From contig JAFMJK010000055.1 of the NCBI GenBank assembly GCA_017853515.1, forward strand, positions 1 to 11,120: 11,120 nt of DNA. Direction: 5' to 3'. Origin of the DNA: Chthoniobacterales bacterium. GTDB lineage: Bacteria; Verrucomicrobiota; Verrucomicrobiia; Chthoniobacterales; JACTMZ01. Positions 1-8,231 of this stretch are shown here, in pieces (position 1 is the first letter of the stretch; each line of letters opens with the position of its first letter). The position numbers were made by a program, and so were the translations under genes. Under the pieces are notes generated by a model. The model made no database searches, had not been told where the DNA came from, and saw only the letters and a list, made by a program, of their open reading frames with translations.

Positions 1-615
1 CAATTCGGGCAGGTTCTCCTGGCCGGCGCGCACAACGTCACGGCAAAAGTCCTCCTCGTCGCCGGGTTGGGCGCGAGCTACACGGTCGACGAGAATATCG
101 TCGATGTGGACGAAAAGTATACCGGACTTCGCCCCGTTTACCTGCTGGGCGTGCAGTTCGATCCCTCCGAAAAAACCATGGTGCGCGCCTACACCTCGTT
201 CCAAGGGGCGGATGTGGTTCCGTCTTACGGCATCAACCTCACCTGGCGCCCGCGCATCAACACCTCGTTCACGTTTTCCGCCTACCAAAACCAGAACTTT
301 TCCGTCACCACCTTGAATCAGTTCCAGGTCAACCGCGGCTTCGTGCTCGGCGTCCAGCAGGTCATGTTCTCCAAGCTTACGGTCGGCTTGTCCGGAGGTT
401 GGCAGCAGACCGAGTCGGTGTCGCTCAGTTCGTCCGTCGACGCGGGCGAACCGACCGACTACGCCTTCGCCGCAGCCAGCCTGACCTGGTCGATCAACAG
501 CTGGTCGGCCTGGATCGCGACGGTAAGGGCGTCGTCGGGCAACCAGAACCAACCGTCCGGCTCCACAACTTTCCCCGAGACAACGGCTTCAGTCGGTTTC
601 AACTTGCTTTTCTGA
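1..615 (+). CDS. Outer-membrane beta-barrel protein, 3' part
   Basis: The reading frame is open from the first base of the window, so the start lies upstream and only the last 204 residues are visible. They show alternating polar/hydrophobic strands rich in Ser, Thr, Asn, Gln and aromatic residues, such as YGINLTWRPRINTSFTFSAY and the later AASLTWSINSWSAWIATV. The chain ends in SVGFNLLF, with the terminal Phe typical of the BAM recognition signal of Gram-negative outer-membrane proteins. The Wza-like and Wzc-like genes follow at once (31-bp gap), which suggests a role in exopolysaccharide export or anchoring. It resembles the outer-membrane beta-barrel proteins that often open such loci, but I cannot name a specific family. 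Beta-barrel nature is well supported; the export role is inferred from context. Confidence 0.75.
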   Translation, partial: QFGQVLLAGAHNVTAKVLLVAGLGASYTVDENIVDVDEKYTGLRPVYLLGVQFDPSEKTMVRAYTSFQGADVVPSYGINLTWRPRINTSFTFSAYQNQNFSVTTLNQFQVNRGFVLGVQQVMFSKLTVGLSGGWQQTESVSLSSSVDAGEPTDYAFAAASLTWSINSWSAWIATVRASSGNQNQPSGSTTFPETTASVGFNLLF

Positions 616-624
616 CGTTCGCAC

Positions 625-644
625 TACAGAGTATTTCTTCTGTA
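625..644 (+). promoter_or_regulatory. Perfect 6-bp inverted repeat next to start codon
   Basis: TACAGA (625-630) and TCTGTA (639-644) form a perfect inverted repeat with an 8-base, T-rich spacer, ending two bases before the ATG at 647. No Shine-Dalgarno sequence is visible in this 31-bp gap. As RNA it would be a small hairpin over the ribosome landing site; as DNA it could be a dimeric-repressor operator. Either role is inference, and a 6-bp stem can arise by chance. Confidence 0.3.
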
Positions 645-646
645 AA

Positions 647-1351
647 ATGCGAGTCCGCTCTTACACCCTTGCCGCGCTTTGCTTGGCTGGCCTCCTCTTT
701 ACGCAAGTTGCCCCGGCAGCGGAGGAACCGGCCGCCGAGAGCCCGCCTGCGGCGGTATCGGGACCCGCGCCGGCCAGTGCGGCTGCCCCCATGCCCCAGT
801 TGAGTATGCCCGCAGTCGTCCGTTCTTCGGGTGGCCCGCTCTCCAGCGGCGAAAGCGACTACGTCCTTGTCGTCGGCGACGTCGTTGAGTTGAACGTTTT
901 TCGCGAACCGGACCTCACCACGCAGGCGACCATCGCGCGCGACGGCACCGTGCAACTTCCGCTCATCCGCGAGGTGACTTTGGCTGGATTGACCATTCGC
1001 GACGCGCGCGAGTTGCTCCGCACGATTTACGACAAACAGTTTCTCGTCGATCCGCAGGTGTTTCTCAATGTCGTGAGATACGCCGAGCGCAAATTCACCA
1101 TCATGGGTCAGGTTGCGCGTCCGGGAAGTTACGAACTGCAGGGCGGGGAGCGTATCGATCTTCTCGAGGCCATCGGGTTGGCCGGAGGCTTCACCCGCAT
1201 CGCGGATCGCGGTCGCGTCATCATCCAGCGCAAAGAGGGTGGGGAAGTGAAAGCGATCAAGGCCAACGCCAAACGCATGGCGGACGGCAAAGCAGACGCG
1301 CTCGAAGTCCAACCGGGCGACGTCATCACGGTCAAAGAGAGCTGGTTTTAA
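647..1351 (+). CDS. Polysaccharide export protein (Wza-like, Poly_export + SLBB)
   Basis: Predicted 234-residue secreted protein of the outer-membrane polysaccharide exporter family. Residues 1-24 form a Sec signal peptide (RVR, hydrophobic core LAALCLAGLLF, then A-P-A before the cut). The Cys at residue 12 lies inside the core and has no lipobox, so it does not look like a lipoprotein. An Ala/Pro-rich linker (about 25-65) precedes the Poly_export domain, which starts near D71 (DYVLVVGDVVELNVFREPDL) and includes DGTVQLPLI. One SLBB domain follows at about 150-200 (GQVARPGSYELQGGERIDLLEAIGLAGGF). It is shorter than E. coli Wza: there is one SLBB repeat and no C-terminal amphipathic helix, so it may pair with the upstream beta-barrel for outer-membrane passage (inference). 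It lies 9 bp upstream of the co-polymerase gene, so the two are almost certainly co-transcribed. Confidence 0.9.
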   Translation: MRVRSYTLAALCLAGLLFTQVAPAAEEPAAESPPAAVSGPAPASAAAPMPQLSMPAVVRSSGGPLSSGESDYVLVVGDVVELNVFREPDLTTQATIARDGTVQLPLIREVTLAGLTIRDARELLRTIYDKQFLVDPQVFLNVVRYAERKFTIMGQVARPGSYELQGGERIDLLEAIGLAGGFTRIADRGRVIIQRKEGGEVKAIKANAKRMADGKADALEVQPGDVITVKESWF

Positions 1352-1360
1352 GCAACAGTC

Positions 1361-3550
1361 ATGAACAGCCCTTTACCCGCCGACCCTTTCGATCCCTTGC
1401 AGGAGTCCTCGGAGCCGTTCGATTGGCGGCAATATCTCCACATCATCATGGAGAAGTGGTGGATCGTCTGTCTCTGCCTTCTCCTCGGCGCGATCCTCAG
1501 CATCTTCCTCATCAGTCGCGAAAAGACTCTCTACGGCGCCCGCGCCGTGCTCTTCATCGAACAGCAAAAGGAGCAAGTGCTCAACGACCGCCTGCGAACC
1601 GTGCGCGACGACGAGGTGCGCTCCATCGACATGATCAACACGATCGTCGAGACATTGAACAGTTACCCGATGGCCACGCGCGTGGCCAAGCGCCTCGAAT
1701 TGGCCAAGGATCCAGCTTTTATCGCTGCGGCGGATTGGGACACCAACAGCGACGGAGAAATGACGGTCAACGCCGCTGCGGCCAAACTTGTCGCCCCTTA
1801 CGGGTTTGTTGTTTCCGGCTACCGCGAAATGACGCGACTCATCGACGTGGTAGCCCGCACGACTGATCCGGATCTTTCCACCAAGTTGGCCAACAGTTAC
1901 GCCGACGAATACCTGCGCATGCTCATGGAGCAATCCACCGAGTCGACCAAGGCTGCATCGCAATTTCTCGTCGAGGAAGCGGAGCGGTTGGGCAACAAGA
2001 TGCGCCTGGCCGAGGAGGCGATGCAGAGTTTCCGCGAACGGGAGCGGGCCGCTTCGCTCGAGACCATGGTCGGGGAAGCGCAGGGAAGCGTCGACCTCAC
2101 CTCGAAGCAGATCCAGGAAATCGAGTCCTACATGCGCCAACTCGACACCGATCTGGCCGCCGTCTCCGGTTCCGGGGGCGACAGCGCGCTGCTCCTGCGG
2201 TTGCCCAGCGTGTCCAACGATCCGCGCGTCGCCATGTTGAACTCGCAAATCGAAGCCCTGGAGCGCGAACTGGATGAAATGTCCCGCCGGTATCGCGAGG
2301 GCCACCCGGCGCACACCAGCACGAAGAACAGACTCGAACTCCTCCGCAGCAACATGTCGGCGCTCGCCGTGGAGGTCGTCGGCCAACTTGAGGCGCGCCG
2401 CGCCCAAGCCGAGTCGCAACTGGAGAGCCTGCGGGCCAAGCGCGCCGAGGAGGAAAAGAGGTTGCTCGAGACCACGGGCAAATCGGTCGAATACAACCGT
2501 CTGGCCCGCAACCTCGAGGCGGACCGGGCTCTTTATGACTCGGTCATCTCGCGACTGAAGGAGGTCGATGTCACGAGCGGACTCACCGACCAATCAATCA
2601 GCATCCAGGAGCGTGCGCCGGGCGCCGGTCCTGTGCCCAGTCAGACGCTGAAGTATCTGTTGCTCGGCCTGTTCGGCGGATTGGCGGCAGGCGTGGCCCT
2701 TGCCTTGGGGTTGAACTACTTGGACCCCTCTCTCCGCACGGTCGACCAAGTGGAGCAACGCACGGGCCTCGGCGTCGTGGCCGCAGTCCCTCGCATCAAA
2801 ATTTCTCCCACCCGCGGCGGCGGCGGCACGGAACTCCCCACGGTGTGCGACCGTCGTGGAACGATCGCCGAAGCCTTCCGAACCATGCGCGCCACGCTCG
2901 CGCACATCGCCGGACGCGACAAAAACCGTGTCTTTCTCATCACCAGTGCGATTCCGGGCGAGGGGAAGACCTTCACCAGCACGAATTTTGCCGCGACTTT
3001 GGCGCAGCAGGATCTGCGCACGCTGCTCATCGATGCCGATCTGCGGAAACCGTCTGTCTCGAAACTTCTCTTCAATGAAAATCTCAAACCCGGCCTCTCC
3101 GAGGTGCTTCTCGGCCAATGTTCCGCCAGCGACGCCATCGTGCCGACCGGTGTCGACAATCTTTCGTTCATGCCGGCCGGCGGTATTGCTCCGAACCCCT
3201 CGGAACTCCTCTCTCAGGGCAAGTTGGCCGACGTCATCAAATCGCTCAAGGAGCACTACGACCGCATCGTGATAGATTCGTCTCCCGTGCTCGCCGTCCG
3301 CGATCCGCTGCTCCTCGCTCCGCTCGTCGATGCGTGCTGTCTCATTGTCCGGGCCGGGCACTCCCCGAGCAAGGCGACGACCACTGCCGTCCGACTGCTT
3401 TCCGAGGCCGGCGTGCCCGCCAAGGGTGTCGTGCTCAATGCGGTTCGCGAGGGTAGTGGAGCCTATTACTCCTACGCCTACCGCACCTACGGGACCTACG
3501 GCGCCAAGGGTGTTTACGGTGCCCAAGAGGTGGCTGATCCCAGCGCCTGA
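1361..3550 (+). CDS. Wzc-like polysaccharide co-polymerase with BY-kinase domain
   Basis: A 729-residue inner-membrane protein joining a Wzz chain-length domain to a bacterial tyrosine kinase, as in Wzc and related one-piece proteins. After a cytoplasmic start (DWRQYLHIIMEKWW) comes TM1 at about 33-52. A large periplasmic part follows, with Glu/Arg-rich coiled-coil stretches at roughly 195-240 and 290-400. A Pro motif (GAGPVPS) precedes TM2 at about 431-452. The kinase domain has Walker A IPGEGKT (K536), Walker A' LLIDADLRKP (D558, D560) and Walker B RIVIDSSP (D639). The tail carries seven Tyr between 702 and 719 (Y702, 703, 705, 707, 710, 713, 719), the usual autophosphorylation cluster. In this family, cycles of phosphorylation control polymer length and export together with the Wza-type protein encoded just upstream. 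The ATG at 1361 is 9 bp after the previous stop, without a clear Shine-Dalgarno sequence. Confidence 0.95.
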   Translation: MNSPLPADPFDPLQESSEPFDWRQYLHIIMEKWWIVCLCLLLGAILSIFLISREKTLYGARAVLFIEQQKEQVLNDRLRTVRDDEVRSIDMINTIVETLNSYPMATRVAKRLELAKDPAFIAAADWDTNSDGEMTVNAAAAKLVAPYGFVVSGYREMTRLIDVVARTTDPDLSTKLANSYADEYLRMLMEQSTESTKAASQFLVEEAERLGNKMRLAEEAMQSFRERERAASLETMVGEAQGSVDLTSKQIQEIESYMRQLDTDLAAVSGSGGDSALLLRLPSVSNDPRVAMLNSQIEALERELDEMSRRYREGHPAHTSTKNRLELLRSNMSALAVEVVGQLEARRAQAESQLESLRAKRAEEEKRLLETTGKSVEYNRLARNLEADRALYDSVISRLKEVDVTSGLTDQSISIQERAPGAGPVPSQTLKYLLLGLFGGLAAGVALALGLNYLDPSLRTVDQVEQRTGLGVVAAVPRIKISPTRGGGGTELPTVCDRRGTIAEAFRTMRATLAHIAGRDKNRVFLITSAIPGEGKTFTSTNFAATLAQQDLRTLLIDADLRKPSVSKLLFNENLKPGLSEVLLGQCSASDAIVPTGVDNLSFMPAGGIAPNPSELLSQGKLADVIKSLKEHYDRIVIDSSPVLAVRDPLLLAPLVDACCLIVRAGHSPSKATTTAVRLLSEAGVPAKGVVLNAVREGSGAYYSYAYRTYGTYGAKGVYGAQEVADPSA

Positions 3551-3609
3551 CGAGAGACCCCCCGACTCTGCCTCCGGGCGGGTTACAGGTTTGTTTCATT
3601 CAGTTTTTC

Positions 3610-3637
3610 TTGAATGGATCGAATCATCGGGTATCTT
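3610..3637 (+). promoter_or_regulatory. Candidate sigma-70 promoter
   Basis: TTGAAT (3610-3615) and TATCTT (3632-3637) are separated by 16 bases; each box matches the sigma-70 consensus at four of six positions. Transcription from here would give a leader of about 100 bases before the GTG at 3749 and would serve the regulator-ugd-uxs unit. The 198-bp gap 3551-3748 is the first sizeable gap after the export genes, which fits a separate promoter. Bioinformatic guess only. Confidence 0.3.
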
Positions 3638-3748
3638 ACGCGTGGCGGAGGGGCGGGTGTTTCCCGGCCTGACCCGCGCACATTCCATGGCCCGTGCCGG
3701 CAGAACAGCGCGTTTTGACCGAGTGCGGCAGCCTGTCTCCTTTTTGCC

Positions 3749-4288
3749 GTGAGCAAAAGTTTGTCAGAACAGGGACCCGCGCTCGGATTGAGTCCGTTCC
3801 AACTCGAGACCATCGCGCTGTTCGTCCGCGCTGCTGCTGTCTTTTCCTTGCCGCGCTCTGTCGCCCAGATTTACGGGCTTCTTTTTACCACGCCCGAACC
3901 GCTTAATCTGGACGACATCTCCGGGCGCTTGGCCATCAGTCGCGGTTCGGCCTTCGAGGGCTTGCGCTGGCTTCAGGATCTGGGCGCCGTTGAGCGCGTT
4001 TTCCTTCCCGGTGTTCGCAAGGAGCATTTCCAGGCCGAACTCCAACTGCGCAAACTCGCCACCGGCTTCCTCCGCAACCAAATCCAGCCTCACGTGGAGA
4101 ACGGTGCGGATCACCTCCAGCGCCTGAAGCAGACTATCGAGCCCTCATCGAAGGATGCGTCTTTCCAGCGCGAAAGGCTGCGCCAGATCACCGGCTGGCA
4201 CAAATTTTTCTCCAGGGCCCTCCCGGTCATCCGGGCTCTGGCCTCCAAACAGTATTTCCCTCTTTCCCGCCGCAACGGAGGCGGCTAG
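3749..4288 (+). CDS. GbsR/MarR-type transcriptional regulator
   Basis: Predicted 179-residue DNA-binding protein. A winged helix-turn-helix spans about residues 30-90: the entry helix has SVAQIYGLLFTTPEPLNLDD, the recognition region ISGRLAISRGSAFEGLRWLQ, and the wing LGAVERVFLPGVRKEHF. This pattern (IYGLL, PLxLDDI, LxISxGSAxxGLRxLxxLGAV) is typical of the GbsR branch of MarR-like regulators, best known as choline-responsive repressors in Bacillus. The C-terminal half (about 95-175) is helical and probably dimerises. The start is a GTG at 3749; no ATG lies near enough, and a TTG at 3761 is the alternative. It lies 18 bp upstream of the UDP-glucose dehydrogenase gene on the same strand, so it probably controls sugar-nucleotide or EPS genes here, perhaps including its own promoter. 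The ligand is unknown. Confidence 0.8.
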   Translation: MSKSLSEQGPALGLSPFQLETIALFVRAAAVFSLPRSVAQIYGLLFTTPEPLNLDDISGRLAISRGSAFEGLRWLQDLGAVERVFLPGVRKEHFQAELQLRKLATGFLRNQIQPHVENGADHLQRLKQTIEPSSKDASFQRERLRQITGWHKFFSRALPVIRALASKQYFPLSRRNGGG

Positions 4289-4306
4289 TCTCTCCGCCCT
4301 TTCGAT

Positions 4307-5677
4307 ATGAAAATAACTTGTCTCGGAGCCGGTTACGTCGGCGGCCCCACCATGGCCATGATCGCGGCAAAATGCCCCGATATCGAAGTCACGGTCGTCG
4401 ATCCCAACGAGGCCCGTATCGCTGCGTGGAATTCGGACAACCTGCCTGTTTACGAGCCCGGACTCGACGAGGTTGTGCGCTCCGCGCGCGGACGCAACCT
4501 TCATTTCAAGACCGACGTGGAAGGCGCCATCCGGTCCGGAGACATCATTTTTGTCTGCGTGGGAACTCCGACCAAAACCTACGGCGTGGGCGCGGGGAGG
4601 GCGGCCGATCTGCGCTTCATCGAGAGCGCGGCCCGCACCATCGCGCAGGTTGCGGAGGGAAACAAAATCATCGTCGAGAAAAGCACCATCCCGGTGAAGA
4701 CAGCGGAGGCGATGCTTACCATCCTGCGGGCCAACTCGCGCAACGGCACTTTCCAAGTGCTTTCCAACCCCGAGTTCCTCGCCGAAGGCACGGCCATCGC
4801 CGACCTGCAAAAGCCGGACCGCATCCTGATCGGCGGCGAGCGCACGCCCGAGGGCGAGAAAGCCATAGCGACTTTGGTCGATGTTTACGCCCGCTGGGTG
4901 CCCCGCGATCGCATCATCACCTCGAATCTTTGGTCCTCGGAGTTGTCCAAGCTCGTGGCCAACGCCTTTCTGGCCCAGCGCATCTCTTCGATCAACTCCA
5001 TCTCCGCGCTCTGCGAGGCGACGGGCGCGGATGTCGACGAGGTCGCCCACGCCATCGGCACCGACTCCCGCATCGGACCAAAGTTTCTCAAGGCCTCGGT
5101 CGGTTTTGGCGGATCGTGCTTCCAGAAGGACATTCTCAACCTTGTCTACCTCTGCGGGCACTTCGGTTTGCCCGAAGTTGCGCAGTATTGGGAGAGCGTG
5201 GTGCGGATGAACGACTGGCAGAAAAATCGCTTTACCCAGCAGATTGTCCGCACGCTTTTCAACACGGTCTCGGGCAAGCGCATCGCGGTGCTCGGTTTCG
5301 CCTTCAAGAAGGACACCAACGACACCCGCGAGTCCGCGGCGATCTCGGTGGTGCGCGGTTTGCTCGAAGAGAATGCCACGGTCGTCGTTTACGATCCGAA
5401 AGTCCCGGCTGATGAAATCCGGCGGGACGTGCTCGGTGCCGGAGTGGAGAATCCTCATCTCGTCGTGGCGAAAAGCGCCGAAGAAGCGGCCGACGGCGCC
5501 CATGCGCTGGCGGTTCTCACCGAGTGGGACCAGTTCAAGACGCTCGATTTCGCGAAAATTTACGCGGGCATGCACAAGCCGGCTTTCGTGTTCGACGGAC
5601 GCAACATTCTTCCGCGCTCGGAGATGGCCAAGCTCGGTTTTCGCGTCTTTGCCATCGGCAAGCCGTCCGAGGTCTGA
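4307..5677 (+). CDS. ugd: UDP-glucose 6-dehydrogenase
   Basis: Oxidises UDP-glucose to UDP-glucuronate with two NAD+ in the cytoplasm. The 456-residue protein has the N-terminal Rossmann motif GAGYVGGP (residues 7-14), YEPGLDEV, the STIPV loop, the substrate-binding NPEFLAEGTAI, a central helical domain (KLVANAFLAQRISSINS), and the catalytic Cys271 in GFGGSCFQKD. The C-terminal Rossmann-like domain begins around KRIAVLGFAFKKDTNDTRES and includes VYDPKVP. These segments match the animal/plant UGDH type far more closely than the shorter E. coli Ugd type, judging from remembered family sequences; length is also between the two. It lies 18 bp after the regulator gene and 11 bp before the decarboxylase that uses its product, so the three genes form a tight unit. 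No Shine-Dalgarno sequence is evident before the ATG. Confidence 0.96.
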   Translation: MKITCLGAGYVGGPTMAMIAAKCPDIEVTVVDPNEARIAAWNSDNLPVYEPGLDEVVRSARGRNLHFKTDVEGAIRSGDIIFVCVGTPTKTYGVGAGRAADLRFIESAARTIAQVAEGNKIIVEKSTIPVKTAEAMLTILRANSRNGTFQVLSNPEFLAEGTAIADLQKPDRILIGGERTPEGEKAIATLVDVYARWVPRDRIITSNLWSSELSKLVANAFLAQRISSINSISALCEATGADVDEVAHAIGTDSRIGPKFLKASVGFGGSCFQKDILNLVYLCGHFGLPEVAQYWESVVRMNDWQKNRFTQQIVRTLFNTVSGKRIAVLGFAFKKDTNDTRESAAISVVRGLLEENATVVVYDPKVPADEIRRDVLGAGVENPHLVVAKSAEEAADGAHALAVLTEWDQFKTLDFAKIYAGMHKPAFVFDGRNILPRSEMAKLGFRVFAIGKPSEV

Positions 5678-5688
5678 CCACTGTTTCT

Positions 5689-6621
<933 letters not shown>

Positions 6622-6725
6622 TTCTTGGCTAACCGCCGTCTCAACGCTTGCGACCTTTGATTGATCCTGGCAGCGAAGCGCCCCGATCATCAGTCCGAGA
6701 TTTGCCGCTCGCTCTTTTGTCTCTG

Positions 6726-6760
6726 CTGAAAACTGAACACTGAAAACTGCCAACCCTGCC
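6726..6760 (+). repeat. Period-7 degenerate tandem repeat before epimerase
   Basis: Five 7-base units run up to 5 bases before the ATG at 6766. The first three are CTGAAAA, CTGAACA and CTGAAAA (adjacent units agree at 6 of 7 positions), the fourth keeps CTG..AA, and the fifth is eroded. The rest of the 144-bp gap 6622-6765 shows no gene, convincing promoter or terminator. The array occupies the place where a ribosome binding site would be expected. Confidence 0.7.
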
Positions 6761-6765
6761 CTTTT

Positions 6766-7818
6766 ATGAAAAAGCTCCTCGTCACCGGTTCCTCCGGCCT
6801 CATCGGGTCGGAAGTTTGCCTCCACTTCGCCGACCTCGGATGGGAAATCCACGGCGTCGACAACAACCAGCGCGCCGTTTTCTTCGGACCGCAAGGCGAT
6901 ACACGTTGGAATCAGGAGCGCCTCGCCAAGCTGATCAAGAACTTCCATCACCACGAACTCGATATCCGCGACCGCCAAGGCGTGCTGGACCTCATCGCTC
7001 GTCTCAAGCCCGACGCCATTGTGCACACCGCCGCGCAACCCAGCCATGACCGCGCTGCCGCCATCCCGTTCGACGACTTCGACACCAATGCCGTCGGCAC
7101 GCTGAACCTGCTCGAAGCGGTCCGCCGCGCGTGCCCGGAGTCACCTTTTGTCCACATGTCGACCAACAAGGTCTACGGTGACCGTCCGAACCTCATCAAG
7201 CTGAAGGAACTGGAGACCCGGTGGGATTACGATGACCCCGCTTATGCCGATGGCATTGCCGAGGATTTCTCCATCGACCAATCGAAGCACTCGCTTTTCG
7301 GCGCTTCCAAAGCCGCCGCCGACATTGTCGTTCAAGAATACGGCCGCTATTTTGGTATCCCCACGTGCTGCCTGCGCGGCGGATGCCTGACTGGACCGAA
7401 CCACTCGGGCGTCGAGTTGCACGGTTTCCTCAGCTACCTCGTGAAGTGCAACCTCGAAGGCAAGGAATACAAAGTCTACGGCTACAAGGGCAAACAGGTC
7501 CGCGACAACATCCACAGCCACGATGTGGCGCGCTTCATCGAGGAATTCCTCAAAGCCCCGCGCGTGGCCGAGGTCTACAACATCGGCGGCGGACGCGATA
7601 ACTCCTGCTCCATCTTCGAGGCCTTCGCTATCACCGAGAAATTCACCGGCAAACAGCAGTTGCACACCTACGTCGACGAGAACCGCATCGGCGACCACAT
7701 CTGCTACATCAGCAACCTCGCCAAAATGCGCCGCCATTATCCGGGGTGGGACATCACCATTTCGCTCGAAGACACCATCAAACAAATCGTCGACGCCTGG
7801 AAAACCCGCGGCGCGTAA
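6766..7818 (+). CDS. NAD-dependent sugar epimerase, CDP-tyvelose 2-epimerase-like
   Basis: A 350-residue extended SDR enzyme. It has the cofactor motif TGSSGLIG (7-14), D32-type acidic residue after the second strand (VDNN), and STNKVYGD (132-139), a signature shared with RfbE-type CDP-paratose/tyvelose 2-epimerases. RGGCLTGPNHSGVELHGF and YKGKQVRDNIH lie in the substrate region. Where the SDR Tyr-xxx-Lys pair is expected the sequence is SLFGASK, so Phe178 stands in for Tyr while Lys182 is kept. I recall related EPS-cluster proteins with the same HSLFGASK string, so this is probably a subfamily trait rather than a lesion. Substrate is unknown: C2 epimerisation of a nucleotide sugar is possible by homology but not proven. 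It follows uxs by 144 bp and precedes a gene graveyard. The frame is intact, with normal codon use for this window. Confidence 0.85.
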   Translation: MKKLLVTGSSGLIGSEVCLHFADLGWEIHGVDNNQRAVFFGPQGDTRWNQERLAKLIKNFHHHELDIRDRQGVLDLIARLKPDAIVHTAAQPSHDRAAAIPFDDFDTNAVGTLNLLEAVRRACPESPFVHMSTNKVYGDRPNLIKLKELETRWDYDDPAYADGIAEDFSIDQSKHSLFGASKAAADIVVQEYGRYFGIPTCCLRGGCLTGPNHSGVELHGFLSYLVKCNLEGKEYKVYGYKGKQVRDNIHSHDVARFIEEFLKAPRVAEVYNIGGGRDNSCSIFEAFAITEKFTGKQQLHTYVDENRIGDHICYISNLAKMRRHYPGWDITISLEDTIKQIVDAWKTRGA

Positions 7819-7826
7819 GCCGCCGG

Positions 7827-7892
7827 AGCGATGCTGGCTGGCAGCAACTGATCGACGGTCGCGCAGCTATGGCCATCAAGCCCCTGGAATAG
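7827..7892 (+). pseudogene. C-terminal remnant of a DUF4160 gene
   Basis: In the frame ending with TAG at 7890-7892 the translation contains GWQQLIDGRA and ends in IKPLE. This matches the C-terminal pattern of DUF4160 proteins (a Trp-containing helix, then a short tail ending near I-x-PLE). Only about 21 codons remain, beginning 8 bases after the stop of the upstream epimerase; the first two thirds or more of the gene are missing. The immediately following DUF2442 relic, in the order usual for this pair, is the main support. The match was judged by eye from memory of the family. Confidence 0.5.
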
Positions 7893-7894
7893 CC

Positions 7895-8178
7895 GTGACA
7901 CATCCGATCCATCGCATTGTCGGATGCAAATGCGTCGCACCTTACTCGCTTCGACTTCGTTTTGATGATGGAGTTGAGGTCGTTACCACCTCAAGGACGC
8001 TCTAGAGGGGGAGGATTACGGCCCGCTCCGCGACCCATTTTTGTCTTCTCGCAAGTTGCACTGGGGCTTCGATCCCGCGATCCTGCACGACTGGTTAAAG
8101 CACAAAGATGCCTTTGCTGCGGCGGCTCAACAGCGGACACCACAAATGACCGCCCGCGTCGCCGAACAGCCCAAGTAA
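7895..8178 (+). pseudogene. Frameshifted, internally deleted DUF2442 gene
   Basis: From the GTG at 7895 the frame reads THPIHRIVGCKCVAPYSLRL then RFDDGVEV, the N-terminal half of a DUF2442 domain, and stops at TAG 8003-8005. The rest of the domain continues in the frame one base back: LKDALEGEDYGPLRDP, then FDPAILHDWLKHKDAF, ending at TAA 8176-8178. A single-base frameshift around 7975-7990 therefore breaks the gene. About 10 residues separate RDP from FDP, where members I recall have about 20 (including a V-WPNG segment), so an internal deletion is likely too. DUF2442 genes commonly follow DUF4160 genes in toxin-antitoxin-like pairs; the start here lies 2 bp after the DUF4160 stop. Functional product is very unlikely. 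Confidence 0.65.
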
Positions 8179-8230
8179 CAGGCTCCGCTCGTCACTCGTT
8201 ACCACGGCGACTCATCTCGCAGGCTCCGCT
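8179..8230 (+). repeat. 11-bp direct repeat pair CAGGCTCCGCT
   Basis: CAGGCTCCGCT occurs at 8179-8189, one base after the stop of the DUF2442 relic, and again at 8220-8230. Between them lies CTCGTCA, CTCGTTA and further 7-base-spaced words, including GTCACTCGT (8191-8199), which recurs inside glf. No gene or clear promoter is seen in 8179-8300. Confidence 0.6.
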
Positions 8231-8231
8231 T

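Noticed and set aside
3551..3600. C-run and CGGGCGGG after the kinase gene as a terminator, followed by T-rich sequence
   Set aside because: The two arms pair with mismatches in the stem and the following sequence is not a clean T-run.
3715..3743. TTGACC as a -35 box close to the GTG start at 3749
   Set aside because: No -10-like hexamer lies 15-19 bases downstream, and it would leave almost no leader.
4145..5575. Long open frame on the minus strand opposite ugd
   Set aside because: It is antisense to a clearly conserved enzyme, its translation is Arg/Gly/Asp-rich without domain features, and such frames are expected in high-GC genes.
5524..5688. Upstream extension of the Uxs reading frame
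   Set aside because: It overlaps the end of ugd and the added residues have no SDR features; the Rossmann motif begins right after the ATG at 5689.
6726..6753. CRISPR array
   Set aside because: Units are about 7 bases with no spacers; CRISPR repeats are 23 bases or more with unique spacers.
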